This document shows, in pieces, positions 1-6,251 of a DNA stretch of 37,486 bases (position 1 is its first letter; each line of letters begins with the position of its first letter). The DNA is taken from contig NZ_QJUG01000067.1 in assembly GCF_003426775.1 (NCBI RefSeq), positions 1 to 37,486 on the forward strand. The letters are read 5' to 3'. Both the position numbers and the translations under genes were made by a program. The notes beneath the pieces are model-generated. The model had not been told where the DNA came from. It searched no databases and saw only the letters and a list, made by a program, of their open reading frames with translations. This DNA is from Allorhizocola rhizosphaerae. GTDB lineage: Bacteria > Actinomycetota > Actinomycetes > Mycobacteriales > Micromonosporaceae.

Positions 1-141
1 ACGAGATCTCCGGTGGTGACGGTCGCCTTGGTCGACGACTCATCTACCGGAGATCTCTCTTATTGTCCAATCACGACACACACGCTCTGCCGAGTCGTAA
101 TCAACGATTCCAGCAGCGAAGACCACTTCTTAAACACGCCC
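1..141 (-). mobile_element. Putative IS terminus that truncates the integrase
   Basis: The integrase reading frame stops matching its family exactly where the minus strand changes to GGGCGTGTTTAAGAAGTGG (from base 141 leftwards), which looks like the terminal sequence of an insertion sequence. Only this end is in the window, so neither the partner inverted repeat nor the target duplication can be seen and the family is not assigned. The start codon and hairpin at 3-57 would belong to this element. Confidence 0.4.
3..57. repeat. 12-bp perfect inverted repeat (possible start-codon hairpin)
   Basis: Arms GAGATCTCCGGT (3-14) and ACCGGAGATCTC (46-57) are perfectly complementary and separated by 31 bases. 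On the minus strand an ATG (43-41) lies directly after the first arm, so in a transcript leaving the window to the left this start codon would sit in the loop with its upstream leader in the stem. The 14 codons visible after that ATG read MSRRPRRPSPPEIS, rich in Arg and Pro, as in some IS transposase N-termini, but this is too short to assign. Inference: a structured leader or an IS-internal inverted repeat that limits translation. Confidence 0.55.
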
Positions 142-1017
142 TAGATCGGTCAGGCACAAGTGCCGCATGGTATGTGTCGAGAACCGTTGCACCCCTGCGG
201 CTATGGCGATGCGGCGCACTACCTTCGACCAGGTCCACAGCGTCAGCGGCTGGGCGTGGTTGCGGCGCGACTCGGACAGAAACAGCGGTCCCCGGGCACG
301 GCTGATGGTCGCGCGATGCGCCAGATATCCTGACAGGACAACGGAAGTGGCCGCCGAGTACGGCACCACTCGCTCCCGCCGGTTCTTCGTGGTCTCCGCC
401 CGCACCCGCAAGGTTCGGTGCGCGGGATCCAGATCGTCGGTTCGAAGGGAACACAGCTCCTCGCGGCGCAGGCCCGCATCGTAGGCCAGGGCCAGCATCA
501 CCCGGTTACGCACCGGCTCCCGGGCGGCCACGGCGAGCACATCGAGCCACTGCTGCTCGGTGGGGATCCACGGCAGTTTGCTCAGCCGCGGCACCAGTGC
601 ACGTTGCTGCCCGCCGAACCGCCGCCCGGGAGTGTAACGGCCACGACCGACCGGATTGGACGCTCGAAGGCCTTCCTCCATAAGGAAGTCGTAGAACAAC
701 CTGACCGGGACCAGCCTCTGCTGCAATGTCGCGTTCGCCAACCCAGCAGCCGAATCAAGGGATACCACGTTGGCTCCGTGACGGCTCGGCCGGCTGGTCA
801 GCTCACGCACATACGCGGCGATATGAGCCCTGGTCGCCGTCACCGGATCAACGCCATCCTGCTCGCACATCTGCAGGTACTCGGCCAGGCCACGGGCATA
901 AGCATCGATCGTGCGTGGCGCCCGTCCCAGGTCAACCCACACAAGCAGCCACTCAGCCGCCCGCTCATGCCGGCCCAGGACCGGCCACCTGTCCTCCATC
1001 TGCTTGCGGTCCAACAC
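130..1017 (-). pseudogene. Tyrosine recombinase/integrase, C-terminally truncated
   Basis: The 295 residues show an N-terminal SAM-like core-binding domain (about 15-125) and a catalytic domain with the first active-site arginine in AGLRREELC and the HxxR box in STHTMRH. The frame then runs through LCLTDL into foreign sequence and stops within a few codons. The usual continuation, carrying the second His/Trp and the tyrosine nucleophile, is absent. Intact members are about 320-340 aa, so about 40 residues including the nucleophile are lost and the protein should be unable to recombine DNA. A GTG start (1017) or the following TTG is possible, with AAGGAG just upstream; the TTG has the better spacing. 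The break coincides with the putative IS end at about base 141. Confidence 0.85.
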
Positions 1018-1038
1018 ATCTCCTTAGTCACGTAGAAA

Positions 1039-1062
1039 GCCCCGGAGATCATTCCCCGGGGC
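1039..1062. other. GC-rich hairpin upstream of the integrase remnant
   Basis: GCCCCGG (1039-1045) and CCGGGGC (1056-1062) form a 7-bp stem with a 10-nt loop, 22-45 bases upstream of the integrase start. No T-run follows on either strand, so it is a weak terminator candidate at most. Confidence 0.35.
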
Positions 1063-1077
1063 CGGTTCAGATTCCAC

Positions 1078-1161
1078 GTAACTTTTAAGATGATCAAAAG
1101 GCAGATGTACGGCCGCGCCAACTTTGACCTGCTCCGCAAACGAGTCCTGCTCGCATCGTGA
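1078..1161 (+). pseudogene. Remnant of ISL3-like transposase C-terminus
   Basis: A short plus-strand stretch encodes MIKRQMYGRANF followed by DLLRKRVLLAS and a TGA at 1159-1161. KRQMxGRAxFxLLRxRVLL is the characteristic last segment of ISL3-family transposases in actinobacteria. Nothing upstream in this frame resembles the rest of the protein, so this is a 3' scar of about 25 codons. The bases after it, to about 1215, probably hold the old IS end, but no repeat partner is visible. The remaining sequence from 1162 to 1333 shows no gene. Confidence 0.5.
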
Positions 1162-1333
1162 GAACCTAGCAGGGTCAACAACTTTCACGGAAAGCGGGTC
1201 AGATCCAGAATTCAGCCGTCGTTGACACTGCCGTCCAATTTAGACAGGTGTCGTCTCTCGTCCGTCACCACCGAGCTGAAACAGAGGCGGAAATCCGATA
1301 GATCCGTCATTGATGCAGACCGCCGATGTAGGC

Positions 1334-1471
1334 TTAATCGGCGAGGTCAGCGAGTTCGACCTCAGTCGCCCATCGGACAGTGCTGCCCGCGGTGGTTTTG
1401 GTGACGCGCAGTAGGGCCGGAACATGTTGGGCGACCGCGCGCATGTGGCTGATGACCACGACGAGGTGTCC
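1334..1471 (-). pseudogene. C-terminal fragment of SbcC/SMC-like ATPase
   Basis: The last 45 codons of a minus-strand frame read GHLVVVISHMRAVAQHV, then PALLRVTKTTAGSTVRW and an acidic tail. The ISH motif after a hydrophobic strand is the H-loop of ABC-type ATPase heads, and the following VLRV...GS pattern matches the C-termini of SbcC/Rad50-like proteins in actinobacteria. The fragment is cut at base 1471 by the right end of the IS3 element. The rest of the gene is not on the other side of that IS, where an IS1380 fragment lies, so it was deleted or moved. Confidence 0.6.
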
Positions 1472-1506
1472 TGTGAAGTGCCACCCGTTGACCGGACACC
1501 GGATCT

Positions 1507-1789
1507 TCATGCAACGAGGGTGAGGTTGTGACGATATCCGATCCGCGCCTCGTACGGTGTGCGGTAGCCCAATGTCGAGTGTAGACGCTGCCGGTTGTAG
1601 TAGGTGAGATAGTTCAGAACATCTTGACGGGCAACGGTTCTGTCGGTCCAGACTCTGGTGCCAATCTCGGTTTTCAAGGTGGCGAACCAGCTTTCCGCAG
1701 CGGCGTTGTCGTAACACGAACCGGTCCGGCCCGTGGAGGGCCGCAGCCGCGCCCTGGTCAGCGTGGCCCCGAACTGGGTCGAGGTGTAC
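1507..1789 (-). pseudogene. IS3 transposase OrfB, 3' part
   Basis: This piece carries the end of the DDE integrase core: QYTSTQFGATL, then SMGRTGSCYDN-like RPSTGRTGSCYDNAAAESWF with the catalytic Glu, and the C-terminal YYNRQRLHSTLGYRTP motif of IS3-family OrfB. The 5' part with the two catalytic Asp residues lies at 3242-3843. The gene is split at the GSQ|YTS site by the IS30-family element. The current frame starts inside the IS30 end and could not make active transposase. Confidence 0.9.
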
Positions 1790-1792
1790 TGC

Positions 1793-3241
1793 CCGGGTTC
1801 AACCGGTCGTCGCAACATTCTGTATTAGATCGATAATAGCTGTTCGTTCATGGCTTCGGCGGGTGTCCTCCAGCCGAGTGTCTTGCGGGGCCTGCTGTTG
1901 AGCGTGGCTGCTACGGCGTCGAGGTCGTTGCGGGTCCAGCGGGTCAGGTCGGTGCCTTTGGGAAAGTATTGGCGCAGAAGGCCATTGGTGTTTTCGTTGG
2001 TACCGCGTTGCCATGGGCTGTGCGGGTCGGCGAAGTAGACCTGGACACCGGTGTGGATCGTCAGCTGAGCATGCTGGGCGAGTTCCTTGCCACGGTCCCA
2101 GGTCAAGGTCTGACGGAGTTGGTCAGGCAGGGTGGTGATCGTTGTGGCGATCGCGTCGCGGACAGCCTCGGCGCCGTGGCCGGCCAGGGCCGGGCCGTTC
2201 TTGACGCGTGACTCGACGCCATAGCCTTCCATGCGTGGTAGGTGCAGCAGCATCGTGAAACGGGTCGTGCGCTCGACGAGTGTGCCGATGGCGGATTTGT
2301 CCAGGCCGATGATGAGGTCTCCCTCCCAGTGGCCTGGCACAGCGCGGTCCTCCACCTCTGCCGGCCGTTCACTGATCATCACTTCGGGCGTCACGTGTCC
2401 GGTTGCGCGCTGGCGGGCGCGGGCCCTGGGAACACGTAACGCGCGCCCGGTTCGCAGGCAGGCAACAAGTTCACGTTTGAGGGCGCCGCGACTTTGAACG
2501 TAGAGCGCCTGATAGATCGCCTCATGCGAGATGCGCATGGACTCATCATCCGGGAAATCAACCTTCAATCGTTGCGAAATCTGCTCTGGACTCCACGCGC
2601 TCGCCCATCGCCGGTCCTCACGCCGTGGCTTGTTGCGGCCTTTCCATTGGGCCGCAGCCGGTCCGGGCACAGGTTTCCCGTCAGGGCGGCGGACCTGGCC
2701 CGCCAGGCGCTCCTGCACGTACTCACGCAACCGATCGTTGGTGACGAGCTTGGCCGTCTTGGGTCGCCGTGCGAGCAGCTCGGCTTTCCACTGCGCAACC
2801 GACGCCCGGTAGTCGAGCTTGCCTCCCCGCGTCGCCGCATTGCGGCGCAACTCTCGGGAAATCGTCGAGGGATCACGACCTGTCCGGCGGGCGATCTCCC
2901 TGACCCCAACACCTTGCGCTTTCAGCAAGGCGATCTCCTCACGTTCCTCGAACGATAGGTACCGGCCTGTGAGCGGGGAAAGCATGAATGACGGCATGCC
3001 ACCACGTTCCCGGAACCAGCGGCTTCCGGCCGCCTGCGACACGCCGACCGCGATCGCAGCGTTCTCACTGGTGAGCCCTTTCGCGATCTCACGCCAAAAG
3101 AGGCGCTCGACATCCCGCCGAAGCGACGGCGCCCCCGGCGACTTCATCGCCGACCTGCCGTCAACGCCTTCATCCACGCTGCTGGCCTGCCCATACCCCA
3201 CCTCCACCTCGAGGTGTTGCGACGACCAGTTGAATTCACCT
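1793..3241 (-). mobile_element. IS30-family element inserted in IS3 orfB
   Basis: The ends carry inverted repeats: TTCAACCGGTCGTCGCAACA near 1798-1817 and, on the complement near 3232-3213, TTCAACTGGTCGTCGCAACA, with 19 of 20 bases identical. TGC occurs on both sides (1790-1792 and 3242-3244), consistent with a 3-bp target duplication at the orfB GSQ codons. Removing 1793-3244 restores the IS3 frame as GSQYTS. The 1449-bp element holds one transposase gene. Confidence 0.85.
1825..3147 (-). CDS. IS30-family transposase
   Basis: This protein of about 440 aa has an N-terminal helix-turn-helix segment (FEEREEIALLKAQGVGVREI, then GRDPSTISRELRRN), the family signature SPEQISQRL, and a C-terminal DDE domain with Asp in HWEGDLIIG, Asp in LTWDRGKELA and Glu in QRGTNENTNGLLRQYFP. 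It cuts and joins DNA for this IS. Start choice is uncertain: the frame is open upstream and continues without a stop into the IS3 orfB fragment, giving one 672-codon chimeric frame from 3843. The Met at 3147 fits the family best. No internal defects are seen, so it may be active and recent. Confidence 0.85.
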   Translation of the reverse strand: MKSPGAPSLRRDVERLFWREIAKGLTSENAAIAVGVSQAAGSRWFRERGGMPSFMLSPLTGRYLSFEEREEIALLKAQGVGVREIARRTGRDPSTISRELRRNAATRGGKLDYRASVAQWKAELLARRPKTAKLVTNDRLREYVQERLAGQVRRPDGKPVPGPAAAQWKGRNKPRREDRRWASAWSPEQISQRLKVDFPDDESMRISHEAIYQALYVQSRGALKRELVACLRTGRALRVPRARARQRATGHVTPEVMISERPAEVEDRAVPGHWEGDLIIGLDKSAIGTLVERTTRFTMLLHLPRMEGYGVESRVKNGPALAGHGAEAVRDAIATTITTLPDQLRQTLTWDRGKELAQHAQLTIHTGVQVYFADPHSPWQRGTNENTNGLLRQYFPKGTDLTRWTRNDLDAVAATLNSRPRKTLGWRTPAEAMNEQLLSI

Positions 3242-3843
3242 TGCGATCCCTTGTCGGAGTGGAAGATTGCGCCGGGGCGGGTCAGCCCACGGGCTGCGGC
3301 TACCTCGATCGCCTCGCAGACCAGATCAGCGCGCATGTGCTCGGCCATCGCGTGCCCGACGACCTCGCGGGTGCACAGGTCGATGACGGTGGCCAGGTAC
3401 AGCCACCCCTGCACGGTGGGCAGATAGGTGATGTCGCCGACAAACACCTCACCCGGCCGGGCAGCGCCGAAGTCGCGGCACAGCAGGTCCGGCGCGGCTA
3501 CGACGCCAGCCTCCGTTACGGTCAACGACCGGCGCCGCCTGCGAGTCAACCCGACGATCCCACGCTGGCGCATGATCCGCTCCACCCGCTTGCGGTTGAC
3601 CCGCCGCCCGTCGCGACGCAACTGCACCGTGACACGCCTGGCACCGTACGCTTTCCGGTGCGCCACATGGATTCCGGCGATCCGGTCGGCGAGCTCGTCG
3701 TCGGCTGCCTCCCGCCGCGCCCGTGCCGGCTCTGCGGCCAGATACTCGTAGAAGCCCTGACGGCGTACACCCAACAGCCGGCACAACCGCTTGACGCCGT
3801 ACGCGGCGCGGTGCTCGGAGATGAACCGGTAGCGGTAGGTCAT
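3242..3843 (-). pseudogene. IS3 transposase OrfB, 5' part
   Basis: About 200 codons encode the N-terminal HTH_21-like region (RRVNRKRVERIMRQRGIVGL) and the first part of the rve integrase core, with Asp in VGDITYLP and Asp in IFHSDKGSQ. The frame is interrupted directly after GSQ by the IS30-family element and runs in frame into it. The start overlaps the orfA stop by ATGA, the usual arrangement for translational coupling or frameshifting in IS3 elements. Its missing catalytic Glu is in the 1507-1789 fragment. Confidence 0.9.
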
Positions 3844-4148
3844 CGACCCATCTCCTTGGCAAAATAGGCGGCTGCCTTGCGGAGAATCTCCTCCTCCGTC
3901 TCCAGCTCAGCGACCCGCTTTCGCAGCTCACGAACCTCGGCATCCCTATCGTCGACAACCGACCCGCCGCGACCAACCTGCCGGACCTGACGCTCCTTGG
4001 TCACCCACGACTGCAACGTCGCATAATGAACCCCCAGCTCACGAGCCACTTCCCGGGTACCACGACCAGAAAGCACCAGCGCCACCGCGTCCCGCCGGAA
4101 CTGCTCCGGATGCTTCGACTTACCTGCCACCAGGACATCCTTCCCCAA
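3840..4148 (-). CDS. IS3-family transposase OrfA
   Basis: This 102-aa protein begins with a helix-turn-helix (HPEQFRRDAVALVLSGRG, then REVARELGVHYATLQSWV) that binds the IS ends and finishes with a leucine-zipper-like coil (ELRKRVAELETEEEILRKAA) and FAKEM, as is typical for OrfA. It is intact. It overlaps orfB by 4 bp. Start could also be about six codons downstream (GTG, then AGKSKHPEQF). With orfB split the element cannot transpose on its own, although a copy elsewhere could act on its ends. Confidence 0.85.
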   Translation of the reverse strand: MGKDVLVAGKSKHPEQFRRDAVALVLSGRGTREVARELGVHYATLQSWVTKERQVRQVGRGGSVVDDRDAEVRELRKRVAELETEEEILRKAAAYFAKEMGR

Positions 4149-4196
4149 GACAATGTCTGGACTTCAGGGTGTCCGGATCAGGGGTGGCACCTCACA

Positions 4197-4384
4197 CTGA
4201 TGAACCGCACATGCTCGCCCAGCAGCCGCGACAAGCCGGTCTGCTCGGCCAGTTCCAGCAGCGGGACCAGACCCGCGTGCGACACAAGATTGTCCTCATC
4301 GAACACCGCGCCGTCCGCGCGCCGGACATGAAATGCTTGCACCGAGAGTGCCTTCCAAGCCGGCCTGATCAAGGTCCTAGACAA
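4197..4384 (-). pseudogene. N-terminus of IS1380-family transposase
   Basis: About 62 codons read ALSVQAFHVRRADGAVFDED, then NLVSHAGLVPLLELAEQTG and LSRLLGEHVRF. FDxxNLVSxAGLVPxLxLAExxGL is the conserved opening of IS1380-family transposases. The frame is cut at 4196 by the left end of the IS3 element and the rest of the transposase is missing. The bases to about 4430 presumably include the IS1380 terminal repeat (the complement carries GTGCCTGTCGTGCTGGGAT). Confidence 0.7.
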
Positions 4385-4466
4385 ACCTGATTATCCCAGC
4401 ACGACAGGCACTCTCATCACATCTCCATACCGCTCACCGACTGCACACGCCGATCAGTCCACGGAT

Positions 4467-4694
4467 TCAGGCTAAGATCCTGTCGACCTCCTCGCGGACA
4501 TAAAGGGCGTCGCCGGGACGGCCGACTATAAGCTTCTCCACCTTGAGAATGAGCATCGCGGCGCGGACCGTGCCGTAGCTCACGCCATGTTCCTCGCAGA
4601 GTTTGGCGACGGATGGCAGGCGATCACCCGGTTTGAGCTGTCCGGCTTGGATCTGACGCCGGATGTCGGCGGCAAGTTTCTCAAACTTGCTCAT
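4467..4694 (-). CDS. Small GntR-family transcriptional regulator
   Basis: This 75-aa protein consists only of the GntR winged helix: KLAADIRRQIQAGQLKPGDR, then LPSVAKLCEEHGVSYGTVR and a wing that ends YVREEV. There is no ligand-binding domain, as in the short GntR/KorSA-type repressors of actinomycete mobile elements. AAAGG lies upstream of the ATG. A perfect palindrome at 4731-4753, 37-59 bases upstream, is a likely self-operator. Regulated genes are probably itself and perhaps the coiled-coil gene upstream on the same strand. Function as a DNA-binding regulator is secure; its target is inferred. Confidence 0.85.
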   Translation of the reverse strand: MSKFEKLAADIRRQIQAGQLKPGDRLPSVAKLCEEHGVSYGTVRAAMLILKVEKLIVGRPGDALYVREEVDRILA

Positions 4695-4730
4695 CAGGTC
4701 AGGCCTTTCAATCTAGGGGAGCGCCTGATG

Positions 4731-4753
4731 CTAACTCAACTATGTTGAGTTAG
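4731..4753. promoter_or_regulatory. Perfect palindrome, probable GntR operator
   Basis: CTAACTCAAC and GTTGAGTTAG are perfectly complementary arms of 10 bases around the spacer TAT. The site lies just upstream of the small GntR gene and is AT-rich compared with its surroundings. GntR-type dimers bind such dyads. Binding is inferred from position and symmetry. Confidence 0.65.
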
Positions 4754-4764
4754 CAAGGCGGGCT

Positions 4765-4791
4765 GCTTGGGGTTGTGGCCTAACCCCAAGC
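4765..4791. terminator. Hairpin between coiled-coil and GntR genes
   Basis: GCTTGGGGTT (4765-4774) pairs with AACCCCAAGC (4782-4791) over a 7-nt loop. It lies downstream of the 4874-5383 gene. There is no clear T-run, so it may be a weak terminator or an RNA-stabilising stem. Confidence 0.4.
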
Positions 4792-4873
4792 CCAATCAGA
4801 TGCACTGCTTCAGCTCACCGCAACGATTGGCGCCAGGCAGCACAGCACATCGTTTCGCATTCCGCGCGCACAG

Positions 4874-5383
4874 CTAGTCGGTCGGCCTGGTCACATGGTG
4901 TTTCAACTCTTCGGAGATTGCATGCGCCAACACCTCACCCACCCGAACCGTCAACCCTCGCATCGTTTCGACGAGCGCCGCCAATCCTTGCTGCAATGCC
5001 TCCTGACCCAGTTCCAGGCGCTCGACCTTCTGGCACATGGCTGCGTGATCCTGCATGAGGACTGCATGGTTGTGCTCCAATTTGGACAAGGTCTGCCGCA
5101 TTCCCGACTGGCTTGCCTCGAATCCGCGAATGCGCGAGTCGATCCCGGCGATCTGCATCTCGACTTTGCTGGACGCCATGACCTGGATTCGCGCCAGGCT
5201 GACCAGGCGGTCGTCCACCGTCTCGAAGCGCTCCTCGGTCCAGGCGGCGTGGACGGCGAAAGTCTCGTTGACGTCGCAAATCGCCTTGGCAACGGTGGCC
5301 ACGGCAGCGTCCGATCCCACGAGTACCTCGCCTAGCATCTCGTCGACTTTTCCCGTTCTGCGCTCGACTCCGTGCTTGCTCAC
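4874..5383 (-). CDS. Coiled-coil protein of unknown function
   Basis: This 169-aa protein has no recognised domain. It is largely helical with heptad-like spacing (residues 60-150: VEMQIAGIDSRI, LSKLEHNHAVLMQDH, CQKVERLELGQEALQQG), predicting a long coiled coil. There is no signal peptide or membrane segment, so it is probably cytoplasmic. Start is GTG at 5383 with GGAAA upstream. It stands alone between the acetyltransferase gene and the GntR gene on the same strand. Coiled-coil content is seen; the role is unknown. Confidence 0.65.
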   Translation of the reverse strand: MSKHGVERRTGKVDEMLGEVLVGSDAAVATVAKAICDVNETFAVHAAWTEERFETVDDRLVSLARIQVMASSKVEMQIAGIDSRIRGFEASQSGMRQTLSKLEHNHAVLMQDHAAMCQKVERLELGQEALQQGLAALVETMRGLTVRVGEVLAHAISEELKHHVTRPTD

Positions 5384-5399
5384 TTTCCGTTGTCCTTTC

Positions 5400-6251
5400 C
5401 TAGTTTGTGATTGCTATTTGTTGGAAGCGTCGGGGCCCTATCGCATGACCATTGATTCTCGGCACGTGGTGAACCCGAGACTGGTTTGTGCTGCGGGTGC
5501 GGGATCGGTCGACTGTGGTGGCCGCGAATGACGGGCGGGAGGTGGTATCAGCGGGCGCGATCCAGCGCCGACGCTTGCCAGCGGTTGCGGTTCGGCCCTG
5601 GGCGGGGCGTGGTTGGTGCGGGTCATCGTGGTATCTGTCTTTTCGGGATCGCTGGCGTGGGTTGCGTCGCATCGGCCAGAGTGGCGGGCCGTCATCGGGA
5701 AGGTGGAAAGGCTCTGCGGCGTGGTAGCCGTGGCGCAGGTACAGGTTCCGGCTGCGGATGGTGGAGGCTTCCAGGTAGGCCGGGATGCCCACCCGGTCAA
5801 GGAACGCGTGGTGGTGCTTCAGCAGGCTGCTGCCCACACCCTTGCTCTGTTCGGCCAGCGAGACGCCGAGGAAGGCCAGGTGATGATGGAACTCGGTGGG
5901 ATGCCGCTCGGCGAAGGTGGCGTCGAGCAGCTGGAACCGGTCGGTCCACGGGCCGCATGCGGCGGCCAGCTGCGCGTCGTAGTTGGCCGGGCCGGGTGTG
6001 TCCGCTGCGCGCGGGTACCAGATCGCCACGCCGGTGCGCTGCCGGTTCAGCCCGATGATCCCGTGGCACAGGCCGTGGAGAACGAAGATGGCGAAGTACT
6101 TGACGTAGATCCGGCGGCGTACCGCTACATCGGGGATCGGCCAATCACCGACCGGGGAGATCAGGAACGCGTCGGCCAGCAGCCGCGACACATACTCGAC
6201 GTCGGCCGGTTGTGCCCGATCGATTTCGGCCTCGGAAAGCATGCTGGTCAT
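5400..6251 (-). CDS. GNAT-family N-acetyltransferase
   Basis: From the ATG at 6251, which overlaps the permease stop by ATGA, the protein has 283 aa. The acetyltransferase fold occupies about residues 10-190, with the acetyl-CoA-binding region LGVSLAEQSKGVGSSLLKHH, then YLEASTIRSRNLYLRHGYH and a PLWPM strand typical of family ends. It should transfer an acetyl group from acetyl-CoA to a small molecule, substrate unknown. The final 90 residues are Arg/Pro-rich and unlike GNAT proteins, so the true stop may have been lost by a mutation or the tail may overlap a separate small gene (5438-5626). It is translationally coupled to the APC permease, which suggests a shared substrate. Confidence 0.8.
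   Translation of the reverse strand: MTSMLSEAEIDRAQPADVEYVSRLLADAFLISPVGDWPIPDVAVRRRIYVKYFAIFVLHGLCHGIIGLNRQRTGVAIWYPRAADTPGPANYDAQLAAACGPWTDRFQLLDATFAERHPTEFHHHLAFLGVSLAEQSKGVGSSLLKHHHAFLDRVGIPAYLEASTIRSRNLYLRHGYHAAEPFHLPDDGPPLWPMRRNPRQRSRKDRYHDDPHQPRPAQGRTATAGKRRRWIAPADTTSRPSFAATTVDRSRTRSTNQSRVHHVPRINGHAIGPRRFQQIAITN
5438..5626 (-). CDS. Possible small Pro-rich peptide gene overlapping the GNAT tail
   Basis: An ATG at 5626 opens a 62-codon frame with good GC3 content, overlapping the atypical C-terminal extension of the acetyltransferase in another frame. The product starts MTRTNHAPP, is Pro/Ala-rich and ends GFTTCRESMVMR with a single Cys. No family is recognised. It may be a real gene or chance: one of the two overlapping readings of 5400-5626 is likely spurious. 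Confidence 0.25.
   Translation of the reverse strand: MTRTNHAPPRAEPQPLASVGAGSRPLIPPPARHSRPPQSTDPAPAAQTSLGFTTCRESMVMR

Larger units (their letters stand above)
1472..4196 (-). mobile_element. IS3-family element interrupted by an IS30-family element
   Basis: The terminal inverted repeats are visible: TGTGAAGTGCCACCC... begins at 1472, and the complement of 4196 leftwards reads TGTGAGGTGCCACCC.... Both continue to a shared GTCCGG/CCGGACACC core, about 26 of 29 positions. The element carries orfA (3840-4148) and orfB, whose two parts lie at 3242-3843 and 1507-1789. No target-site duplication is seen (TCC before, CTG after). Its two flanks belong to different genes, an SbcC-like ATPase and an IS1380 transposase. 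This fits a deletion adjacent to the IS or recombination between two copies rather than a simple insertion. Confidence 0.85.
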
